In this document: one piece after another, positions 16,782 to 24,033 of the stretch
How positions within the stretch are numbered: position 1 is the first letter of the stretch
Layout of the letters: every line of letters starts with the position of its first letter
Assembly (NCBI RefSeq): GCF_023534745.1
Contig: NZ_JAMHJQ010000003.1
Location: 404,652-468,651, forward strand
DNA: 64,000 nucleotides
DNA from: Streptomyces sp. 35G-GA-8
Lineage (GTDB): Bacteria > Actinomycetota > Actinomycetes > Streptomycetales > Streptomycetaceae
Direction of reading: 5' to 3'
Program-made: the position numbers and the translations under genes
Notes under the pieces: generated by a model
Told to the model about the DNA's origin: nothing
Database searches by the model: none
Seen by the model: the letters and a program-made list of their open reading frames with translations, nothing else

Positions 16782-16794
16782 TGGCTCTAAGCCA
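16782..16794. promoter_or_regulatory. TetR-type operator palindrome
   Basis: TGGCT-CTA-AGCCA, perfect five-base arms, just upstream of the TetR gene start in an AT-richer patch. Compatible with autoregulation. Confidence 0.5.
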
Positions 16795-16967
16795 ATATAC
16801 TCAGTGCGTCCCGCGCCAGACCCTTCCGGGCCTGGTCAGCGGGGCTGCCGCCTGCCTTGGGCGACGCGGGGGATCGTCCAAGGCGGGCGGTTTCGGCATG
16901 CCCGGACGGCGCCGCGGTGCCCGTTTGGGGTCGCGGTGCCGCCCGTTTCACGGCTCTCTCGACGGGT

Positions 16968-17678
16968 CTATCGCAACGGTCCCCGGCTCGCCAGGGCGAT
17001 AACGGGCCGCAGTCCCGCCGGGCGCTCCTCGACCGGCAGATGGTCGACGAAATGGACGGAGCAGCCCAGCTCCGCCGCTCCGCCGTCCGCCCCGCGGTCG
17101 TCGCCGACCATCAGCACATCGTGCGGATCCTGCCCCAGCTCCTCGCAGGCCGCCCGGAACAGCCGCGGGTCGGGCTTCTGGATGCCGTGCTCGTACGAGA
17201 GCACATACGCGTCGACGAACGCGTCCAGACCATGGGCGCGGAAGACCGGCCGCAGATCCCAGCCGATATTGCTGACCACCGCGATGCCGATGCCCTCGCG
17301 GCGCAGCACCCCGAGCACCTCGGCGGCGTCGGTGTACGGACGCCAGGCGTCCGGTGTCATATGACGGTCGTAGAGCGCGTCGTACAGGACCGGGCTGGGC
17401 AGCCTCACCTGCCGGGCGAGCCCGGTGTACGCGGCGCGGTGGCGCTCGGCGCTCTCGTCGCGGGTGGCCCACAGCCCGGCCAGGTCCGGCGGCACACGCT
17501 CCGGTGAGGAGCCACCGGGCAGCGCGCCCGCCACGGCCAGCCGCATCGCGTACCGCCGCACCTCGTCGGGGGGTACGGCGACGCCCGCCTCGGCGAGCAC
17601 GGCACGCAGCCAGGAGCCGGCGGATTCGATTCGGAAGAGGGTTCCGGAGAAGTCGAAGAGCACACCCTTGAAGGTCAT
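16968..17678 (-). CDS. HAD-superfamily hydrolase
   Basis: A 236-residue HAD-fold protein. Motif I is FDFSGTLF: the nucleophile Asp9 is present, but the second Asp of the usual DxD is Ser11. Motif II is AVVSNIG, motif III contains the Lys of GIQKPDP, and motif IV is MVGDDRGAD. The helical cap lies at ~20-110. Loss of the general-acid Asp usually weakens phosphatase activity, so dehalogenase- or phosphonatase-like chemistry, or a non-phosphatase role, should be considered. Same strand as the PAP2 gene, 19 bases after it, so they may be co-transcribed. Confidence 0.82.
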   Translation of the reverse strand: MTFKGVLFDFSGTLFRIESAGSWLRAVLAEAGVAVPPDEVRRYAMRLAVAGALPGGSSPERVPPDLAGLWATRDESAERHRAAYTGLARQVRLPSPVLYDALYDRHMTPDAWRPYTDAAEVLGVLRREGIGIAVVSNIGWDLRPVFRAHGLDAFVDAYVLSYEHGIQKPDPRLFRAACEELGQDPHDVLMVGDDRGADGGAAELGCSVHFVDHLPVEERPAGLRPVIALASRGPLR

Positions 17679-17697
17679 GCGTACGATCCTCGCCGGG

Positions 17698-18399
17698 TCA
17701 CGGCTTCCCGGACAAGGTCACGCGCCCGTACACCGCGACCGAGAACGCGACCAGACAGCCACCGAACAGCCATCCGCCGATCACGTCCGCGCTCCAGTGC
17801 ACCCCCAGCCACAGCCGGGTCAGACCCGCCCCGGCCACCGATACGGCCGCGACGACGACCCCCGTACGCCAGGGCCATCCGCCGGCCCCGTGGCGCCGTA
17901 TCAGCCACAGCAGCAGCCCGCAGGTCACCGCGGCGGTCATGGCGTGTCCGGAGGGGAACGCCGCGAAGTGCGCGGAGTCGACCGGGTCGGGCCACCGGGG
18001 GCGCTCACGCCCGACGGCGGCCTTCGCCCCCTGGGAGACGGCCGCGCCCAGCGCCGCCGTCCCCGCCGTCCACAGCGCGAGCAGCCGCTCACGCCGCAGC
18101 CACAGCGCGATCACGGCCACCGCGGTCAGCAGCCGCATCGTCCAGGGATCCCAGAACCAGTCGGTGAGCACCCGGTTCACCCAGGTCGCGCCCGGCTCGG
18201 CCACCGCACGGCGGTGCAGCTCCTCCGCGACCCACCGGTCGAAGGAGAACAGCGGGCCCCACTCGGCCACGACGAGGACGGTCAGCACCGCCGAGAGGAC
18301 GGCCAGCAGCGCGGCGCTCGCGCCGGCTCCGGTGAGCCCGGCGCGTGGAGGACGGTCCGGGGGCGGCGGGGTGACCCTGGGGGGCGAGGGGGAGAGCAT
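17698..18399 (-). CDS. PAP2-family membrane phosphatase
   Basis: A ~233-residue membrane phosphatase with about six hydrophobic helices. The three-part PAP2 signature is present: KAAVGRERPRWP (KxxxxxxRP), FPSGHAM (PSGH) and TRLWLGVHWSADVIGG (SRxxxxxHxxxD-like, with Thr replacing Ser). The family dephosphorylates lipid phosphates such as phosphatidate or undecaprenyl pyrophosphate on the outer face of the membrane. ATG 18399 is preceded by GAGG at about eight bases; the longer frame from 18441 is not hydrophobic or family-like. Followed closely on the same strand by the HAD gene. Confidence 0.88.
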   Translation of the reverse strand: MLSPSPPRVTPPPPDRPPRAGLTGAGASAALLAVLSAVLTVLVVAEWGPLFSFDRWVAEELHRRAVAEPGATWVNRVLTDWFWDPWTMRLLTAVAVIALWLRRERLLALWTAGTAALGAAVSQGAKAAVGRERPRWPDPVDSAHFAAFPSGHAMTAAVTCGLLLWLIRRHGAGGWPWRTGVVVAAVSVAGAGLTRLWLGVHWSADVIGGWLFGGCLVAFSVAVYGRVTLSGKP

Positions 18400-18445
18400 G
18401 GGGTGATCCTCGCGCACACGGCGAGCCGGGGGCCATCCCAAGGGG

Positions 18446-19387
18446 CTATCCCAGGGCGCGCAGCGCCGGTACGAAAGCGATCAGCAGCGGCACTACCGGC
18501 ACCAGCGCCGCCGCGGCGGTCAGCCGCAGCCGTCGCCCCGCGGTGAGCCGGGGTACGGGCGACAGCAGCCGGTTCACCCGCTGGGGCAGCTGCGCGTCCG
18601 GGGTGGTGCCCGGCCCGAACACCCCGCGGTCCTCGTTCAGTTCGACCAGCGCGAGCGCGATCGTCAGCCGCCCGAAGCGTCGCGAGGCGACATCGTCGGC
18701 GGCCAGCTCGACCAGCCGGTGCATCTCGTCGCGGAACGCCGCGAACACCGGCACCTGCGGGAATCCGTTCGCCAGCGCCCCCGAGCAGTGCAGCAGCCAG
18801 TCGTGCCTGGCGCGCGCGTGGCCCTGCTCATGGGCGAGTACGGCATCGAGCTGGCGCCCCTTCAGACGGCGCAGCGCGGCCGTGGTGATGACCAGTTGGG
18901 GCGCGGCGCCCGGCAGCCACCACGCGCCGGGACGCTCGCCCTCCAGGACCACGAGCGGTTCGCCGCGCGGTTCCTCGCCCGGCAGCACGGGGGAGCGCAC
19001 GAGCAGTTCCTTGCGGCGCTGCCGGCGACGGCGGCGGGCCCGGTGGATCTCGCGGGTGAGCATCGCGGCCGTCCAGAGGCCACCGCTGGCCAGCAGCACG
19101 GTCAGTACGGCGGTCCACGGCCCGTGCGAACCGAAGGCGTAGGCCTCCACGACCCCGCGCGGGGCGGGCGCGAAGACATGGCCGCGGACGAGCAGCCAGG
19201 ACGCGGCGGCGCTGAAGGTCATGGAGAGCGCGAAGCTCAGCAGCACGGCCGCCACGACGCACTGCCACACCCAGAGCGCCACCACGGGCTCGCGCTCCGG
19301 CCAGTCGGCGCGCGACAGGAGCCGCGGGGCGACGACGGCGGCCAGCGCACCGAGCAGCAGCAGTGCCAGGGAGACCATCATGGTCAC
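18446..19387 (-). CDS. M56 (BlaR1-like) membrane metallopeptidase
   Basis: A 313-residue integral membrane protein with hydrophobic helices at about 1-20, 38-66, 92-112 and at the C-terminus, and a cytoplasmic zinc-peptidase domain containing HEQGH (His186-Glu187, His190), with a downstream Glu in RLVELAADDVASRRFG as probable third ligand. This is the M56/BlaR1 arrangement without a penicillin-sensing domain. M56 genes usually follow a BlaI/MecI-type repressor; none is present here, only a DUF5134 gene just upstream on the same strand. The start may be GTG 19387 or one of the ATGs shortly after. Role probably regulated proteolysis at the membrane. Confidence 0.85.
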   Translation of the reverse strand: MTMMVSLALLLLGALAAVVAPRLLSRADWPEREPVVALWVWQCVVAAVLLSFALSMTFSAAASWLLVRGHVFAPAPRGVVEAYAFGSHGPWTAVLTVLLASGGLWTAAMLTREIHRARRRRRQRRKELLVRSPVLPGEEPRGEPLVVLEGERPGAWWLPGAAPQLVITTAALRRLKGRQLDAVLAHEQGHARARHDWLLHCSGALANGFPQVPVFAAFRDEMHRLVELAADDVASRRFGRLTIALALVELNEDRGVFGPGTTPDAQLPQRVNRLLSPVPRLTAGRRLRLTAAAALVPVVPLLIAFVPALRALG

Positions 19388-19490
19388 CAGAGTAGGAGGG
19401 GCGCGCTACTCAGGGGTATGTCCTTACCTGGCAAGTGACCCACGACACGTTTCGGCGCGGGCGCCGCTGACCTTCCGGGACCGGCCGTGG

Positions 19491-20072
19491 TCAGAGCGTG
19501 AGCAGCATCGCCAGCATCGCGATGCCCATGGAGAGACGGCAGACCAGCGCCAGCTCCGGCCGCTCGCCCCAGTCGGCCAGGGCGGTACCCCCACCGCCCT
19601 CGGGGCCCGCGGTGGCCGGCACCGGCAGCAGCCGGGCGCCCGCCCGGAGCACATAGCCGGCGTAGTAGACCAGCAGCACACCGGTGATCAGCGGCGCTCC
19701 GCTGCCCCCCGCCCCCGCCGTGTGCGCGGGGTGTGCCCCCGCCGGGGCGAGAGCCATGGCCCCGGCCATATAGACCATCGCGAGCATCCCCAGCAGATGG
19801 TGCAGCCGGTGCCCCTTCCCGCCGGCCCTGAGGAGCGTATGGAGCGCCGCGCCGCCGAACACCACCACGTATCCCGCCCAGACCCACCGGGGCGGCGTCA
19901 GCACGGCCGCGGGCACCGCCATGGCCGCCATCCCGAACCCCATCAGCGCCTCGCCGCCCGCCGAACCGCGCTGGCCGCCCACGCCGGCGCGCAACCGGAG
20001 CAGACAGTAACTCCCGGCCGCCGCGCAGAGCGCGACAAGCAGCCAGCCGGACATCGCAGGTCCGTGCATCGC
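19491..20072 (-). CDS. DUF5134-family membrane protein
   Basis: A ~193-residue integral membrane protein with five or six hydrophobic helices. His-rich turns within HTLLRAGGKGHRLHHLLGM and the segment AMVYMAGAMALAPAGAHPAH resemble the DUF5134 family. In streptomycetes such genes commonly sit beside M56 peptidases, as here. Function is unknown. GGGGAGG precedes ATG 20072; ATG 20057 is an alternative. Probably co-transcribed with the M56 gene, 103 bases downstream. Confidence 0.72.
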   Translation of the reverse strand, partial: AMHGPAMSGWLLVALCAAAGSYCLLRLRAGVGGQRGSAGGEALMGFGMAAMAVPAAVLTPPRWVWAGYVVVFGGAALHTLLRAGGKGHRLHHLLGMLAMVYMAGAMALAPAGAHPAHTAGAGGSGAPLITGVLLVYYAGYVLRAGARLLPVPATAGPEGGGGTALADWGERPELALVCRLSMGIAMLAMLLTL

Positions 20073-20418
20073 GCCTCCCCGTCTACGGACTCGTCCGGAA
20101 AATGCCCGGCGCCGCCGATGCGCATACGAGCGCAGAGGGACACAGGGGGAGCGCACCGGGGGTCACGGGCCCGGCGGGGCGCCGCCGTTCGGTTATTCAC
20201 ATTTCGCTGGAAACGGAAAGCGTAAAGAAAATAGGCTGACAGGCCCTCGCTTTTGCCCGTCGAATTCCTGGTGCGCATGGCCTTGTGGCGACGGTAGCGC
20301 CCGACTACTTTGCGAAGGCGTGCCCTTGGGGGCCGGGCGGACTGCCGCCGCCTGTAAATCCCCCCACCCCCGAGGACTTTACGCATTCTGGCAGATATCG
20401 AGTGGGAGGCATTCCCCC
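20073..20418. other. Divergent intergenic region, DUF5134 to GH99-like gene
   Basis: About 346 bases without a convincing gene. It contains an AT-richer block at roughly 20193-20235 and must hold the promoters of both flanking genes, but I could not assign -10/-35 boxes with confidence. No tRNA, small RNA fold or mobile remnant is recognisable. Confidence 0.6.
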
Positions 20419-21693
20419 ATGCATATGTCACGACGGTCGGCCCTCGCGTCCGCACTGGCGGCCTCGGCCGCCATCGCCGGCGTCGGCGCAGCCCAGCAGG
20501 GTGCCTCGGCGGCCGAACCGCGCCGCCGCGCACAGTCGGGACCCACCGCCAGTCCTCCCGGTGACGTGGTCGGTAAAATCACCGTGGGTTACCAGGGCTG
20601 GTTCGCCTGTACCGGTGACGGCGCCCCCATCAATGGCTGGTGGCACTGGAGTCAGAACATGAGCCAGCCGCCGTCGCTCAGCAATACCACCATCAAGTCG
20701 TGGCCGGACATGCGGGAATACTCCCGCGGTTACCCCACCGCCTACCCGAACCTGAACAGCGGCCAGCCCGCCACGCTGTTCTCCTCCTGGGACCAGCAGA
20801 CGGTCGACACGCACTTCCGCTGGATGCGGGAGAACAACTGCGACACGGCCGCGCTCCAGCGCTTCAACCCGTTCAGCCCGGAGGGCCCGACCCGGGACGC
20901 GATGGCGCAGAAGGTGCGCCAGGCGGCCGAGGCCAACGGCCGTAAGTTCTACATCATGTACGACGTCACCGGCTGGACGTCCATGCAGTCCCAGATCAAG
21001 GAGGACTGGACGTCGAAGATGAGGGCGCACACGGCGTCCAGCGCCTACGCGAAGCAGAACGGCAAGCCGGTGGTGTGCATCTGGGGCTTCGGCTTCAACG
21101 ACCCGGGCCGCCCCTTCGCGCCCGCGCCGTGCAAGGAGGTCGTGGACTGGTTCAAGGCCCAGGGCTGCTATGTCATCGGCGGTGTGCCCACCCACTGGCG
21201 CAACAGCACCGACGACTCCCGGCCCGGCTTCCAGGACGTGTACCGCGCGTTCAACATGATCTCGCCCTGGATGGTCGGACGGATCGGCAACGTCGCCGAC
21301 ACCGACCGGTTCTTCCGCGATGTCAACACGCCCGACCAGGCGGAGTGCAACGCCCGCGGCATCGACTACCAGCCGTGTGTGCTGCCGGGTGATCTCCAGG
21401 AACGCCACCGCGCCCACGGGGACTTCATGTGGCGGCAGTTCTACAACATGGTGCGGGTCGGCGCGCAGGGCATCTACATCTCCATGTTCGACGAGTTCAA
21501 CGAGGGCAACCAGATCGCGAAGACCGCCGAGACCGGTGCGCAGGTGCCGTCCGGGTCGGGTATCTGGGCGCTGGACGAGGACGGCACCTCCTGCTCGTCC
21601 GACTACTACCTGCGGCTGACCGGCGACGGTGGCCGGATGCTGAAGGGCCAGATCGGACTGACGGCCACCAGGCCCACCCGGCCCAGGATCTGA
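20419..21693 (+). CDS. Tat-exported GH99/GH71-like glycoside hydrolase
   Basis: A 424-residue exported protein. The N-terminus MHMSRRSALASALAASAAIAG has a twin-arginine motif (SRRSALA), so Tat export of the folded protein is likely. The mature part begins near GKITVGYQGWFACTGDG and includes GWWHWSQN, NNCDTAALQRFNPF, KFYIMYDVTGW and ISMFDEFNEGNQI. The last resembles the catalytic WNEW-x-EG region of GH99-type endo-mannosidases and related GH71-like enzymes, with acidic residues Asp and Glu available. Substrate is probably an alpha-linked glycan. GGGAGG lies nine bases before ATG 20419. It converges with the ROK-fusion gene across a strong hairpin, next to a GH38 homologue, so a mannan- or glycan-related context is plausible. 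Confidence 0.75.
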   Translation: MHMSRRSALASALAASAAIAGVGAAQQGASAAEPRRRAQSGPTASPPGDVVGKITVGYQGWFACTGDGAPINGWWHWSQNMSQPPSLSNTTIKSWPDMREYSRGYPTAYPNLNSGQPATLFSSWDQQTVDTHFRWMRENNCDTAALQRFNPFSPEGPTRDAMAQKVRQAAEANGRKFYIMYDVTGWTSMQSQIKEDWTSKMRAHTASSAYAKQNGKPVVCIWGFGFNDPGRPFAPAPCKEVVDWFKAQGCYVIGGVPTHWRNSTDDSRPGFQDVYRAFNMISPWMVGRIGNVADTDRFFRDVNTPDQAECNARGIDYQPCVLPGDLQERHRAHGDFMWRQFYNMVRVGAQGIYISMFDEFNEGNQIAKTAETGAQVPSGSGIWALDEDGTSCSSDYYLRLTGDGGRMLKGQIGLTATRPTRPRI

Positions 21694-21726
21694 CGGCCCG
21701 TCACGCGACTACGCGATGACGTACGG

Positions 21727-21751
21727 GGCCGCCGGGACAACCCCGGCGGCC
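21727..21751. terminator. Bidirectional hairpin terminator
   Basis: GGCCGCCGGG (21727-21736), loop ACAAC, CCCGGCGGCC (21742-21751), perfect ten-base stem between the convergent GH99-like and ROK-fusion genes. Confidence 0.8.
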
Positions 21752-21759
21752 TCTCCGTA

Positions 21760-24033
21760 TCAGCCCGCCGGCAGATGCCGTGCCCGGCTCTCCCGCCCCC
21801 GCAGCCGGGGCGTGAAGGTCGCGTGGAAGATGGTCGACGCCGCCCCCACGGCGGCGGCCTCCGCGCTCAGCACGGACGGCTCGACCGCGACCCGCCGCAG
21901 CCGTCTCGCCGTCGGGAACGCGTTGACGGTACGGGCGATCTCGTCGAGATAGAAGTCGGCGACGTCCTCGGTGAAGAAGGGGCCGCCGAGCACGATCAGA
22001 TCGATGTCCAGCAGATCGACCATGCCCAGCGCCCCCCGCCCCACCGCCTGCGCGACCTCGCGTACGGCCGCCGCCGCCGCGGGATCGCCCGCCGCGGCGG
22101 CCTCGCCCACCGCCAGATAGGCGGCGGTGCTCCCTGAGGTACCTCCCGGCGCGGCCGGTACGGGACGCATCCCGCCCAGCGCCGCGAGCTCCGGCACGGA
22201 CACCGGCGGATTGCACTCCGGAAGGATCTCCGGCCTGCCGTCCTTGGCCACCCGCCCCAGTGCGATGGCGCACAGCTGCCCGAACTCCCCGGCGTTGGCG
22301 CTGATCCCGCGGTACAGATCGCCATTGAGATAGAGCCCGGTGCCGACGCCCGTACCGAGATAGAGATACGCGAAGTCCCTGGCCCTGCGGTCGCGCCCGA
22401 TCCACCGCTCACCGGCCGCCGCCGCGGTGGAGTCCTTCTCCATCAGGACGGGGCACGGGAAGTGGTCCTGGAGCAGATACAGCAGCGGCAGATCGCCCCA
22501 GGCCGACATCAGCGGCGGTCCGAGCACCGTGCCCGACGCGGTGTCGACCGGCCCCGGGACGGCGACACCGATACCGAGGAAGCCGTCCTCCCGTACCGAT
22601 CCGCGCGCCTCCGCCAGCGTCTCCCGGCCCAGCGCGGCCACCCGTTCGACGAACTCCGCCGGATCGATGTCGGCGCTCACGGGCCGGGTACGGGTACGGA
22701 CGATCGCGCCGTCGAGGTCGATGACGACCGCGGTGAGCACCTCCGGGTCGATATGGATACCGAGCGCGTGGGCGGCCGTCCCGCAGAGCCGCACCGGCGT
22801 ACGGGGCTTGCCCGAGGTGGCGCGCCGCTGGGCGTCCTCGATGAGGATGCCCCGGTCCAGCAGCGACCTGGCGATCCGGGAGACCGACTGCTGGGTGAGG
22901 CCCGTGCGGTGGGCTATCTCGCCCCGGGTGATGGTGCCGGAGAGCCGTACGGTCTCGATGACCACGCACTCGTTGAACGAGCCCAGATCGATCTGGTTGA
23001 CCCCGCTCCAGGACTGGCTTCCCGCCGTGCCGTCCGCGCTGTGGTCCGTGCCAGGAGGGCCCGCGACGTTCTCCCGCAGCCAGCGCACCGCCGCGCACGG
23101 GGTGTCGGGCCGCGCCGCCGCGTACCGTTCCAGTTCGGCCGCCAGATCGAGATAGACCCGGCGCGAGGACTCCGGATGACTGGTGCTGTCGAGCGCGATC
23201 ATGGCGCGGAGGAAGGTGCGCCAGGTCGACCGCGCGGGAATCCGATGGTGCGTCACCAAGCCCTCGGACGCGGCACGTTGAGGTAAGCCGCCGTCGGCCG
23301 CCGGCGTCTCCCAGAGCGTGATGGCGTGCAGCCGGAGGTCCGGATGGCCCCGGCCCGCCTCGGCCAGATACTCCGCGAGGCCGCCGGGCGCGGACGGGAT
23401 GTCACCGTCCGTGCCGCGCGCCGTCGCCGCCGTCAGCGCGGCCTCCACCGCCCGGTCGAGTCCGGCCAGTTCGTCCGAGCCGAGCACGGTCCCGGCGGCG
23501 GACTGCCGGGGCGCCCCCTGCCGGGTGCCCGCCAGGAGCACCGCGCGCCACGGGTCCACATACAGGCCCATCACCCAGACCTCGGCGCTGGGCAGCGGTG
23601 GTCTGGTCGGTACGGACGGGACGGGCGTCTCGTCGGGGGAGAGCCGCCAGCGGCGCCGGATCCCGGCGACCGTGGCGTGCGAGAGGCCCAGCTCCCGGGC
23701 GACCGCGCGCGAGGCGCCGCTGCCACCGGGCGCGAGCAGCGTACGGGTGACGACCTCCGCCTCGTCCACGGTGGCGGGCCGGCCGGTGCGCGGGCGCCGG
23801 CCGAGGCCGTCGATCCCCGCGCTCGTCCAGCGCTGCCGCCAGGTGCCGACCGTCTGCCGGGACACCCCGAGCCGACGGGAGATCTCGGCGTCGCGCAGCC
23901 CGTCCGCGGCGAGGAGGACGACACTCGCCCGGGTCGCGAGCGGGCCGCCCTCCTCGGCCCAGCGGTGCAAGACGGCCCGGTGCTCCGGGGGCAGAGAGCC
24001 GCCCGGGCCGTCGTCCTTGGGGGCCTCAGGCAC
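21760..24033 (-). CDS. IS630-transposase-like domain fused to a ROK-family regulator
   Basis: A ~757-residue chimera in one open frame. Residues ~20-100 match the N-terminus of IS630-family transposases (VVLLAADGLRDAEISRRLGV, TVGTWRQRW, GLGRRPRTGRPATV), with a second HTH at ~105-130. Residues ~150-290 follow the transposase core (VMGLYVDPWRAVLLA; a DLRLHAITLW strand; an ARSTWRTFLRAM helix), but the three catalytic acids align with about Thr170, Leu240 and Arg276. Residues ~365-400 are a ROK winged helix (GTITRGEIAHRTGLTQQSVS) and ~423-738 a ROK fold with GTGVGTGLYLNGDLYRG; the usual CxCGxxGC zinc motif is missing. GTG 24033 was chosen for GGGAG five bases upstream and its 8-base overlap with the mannosidase stop; an earlier ATG-type start at 24069 is possible. 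Confidence 0.78.
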   Translation of the reverse strand: MPEAPKDDGPGGSLPPEHRAVLHRWAEEGGPLATRASVVLLAADGLRDAEISRRLGVSRQTVGTWRQRWTSAGIDGLGRRPRTGRPATVDEAEVVTRTLLAPGGSGASRAVARELGLSHATVAGIRRRWRLSPDETPVPSVPTRPPLPSAEVWVMGLYVDPWRAVLLAGTRQGAPRQSAAGTVLGSDELAGLDRAVEAALTAATARGTDGDIPSAPGGLAEYLAEAGRGHPDLRLHAITLWETPAADGGLPQRAASEGLVTHHRIPARSTWRTFLRAMIALDSTSHPESSRRVYLDLAAELERYAAARPDTPCAAVRWLRENVAGPPGTDHSADGTAGSQSWSGVNQIDLGSFNECVVIETVRLSGTITRGEIAHRTGLTQQSVSRIARSLLDRGILIEDAQRRATSGKPRTPVRLCGTAAHALGIHIDPEVLTAVVIDLDGAIVRTRTRPVSADIDPAEFVERVAALGRETLAEARGSVREDGFLGIGVAVPGPVDTASGTVLGPPLMSAWGDLPLLYLLQDHFPCPVLMEKDSTAAAAGERWIGRDRRARDFAYLYLGTGVGTGLYLNGDLYRGISANAGEFGQLCAIALGRVAKDGRPEILPECNPPVSVPELAALGGMRPVPAAPGGTSGSTAAYLAVGEAAAAGDPAAAAAVREVAQAVGRGALGMVDLLDIDLIVLGGPFFTEDVADFYLDEIARTVNAFPTARRLRRVAVEPSVLSAEAAAVGAASTIFHATFTPRLRGRESRARHLPAG

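Noticed and set aside
18446-20072. A BlaR1/BlaI-type beta-lactam sensing system
   Set aside because: The M56 peptidase lacks a penicillin-binding domain and no BlaI/MecI repressor is present.
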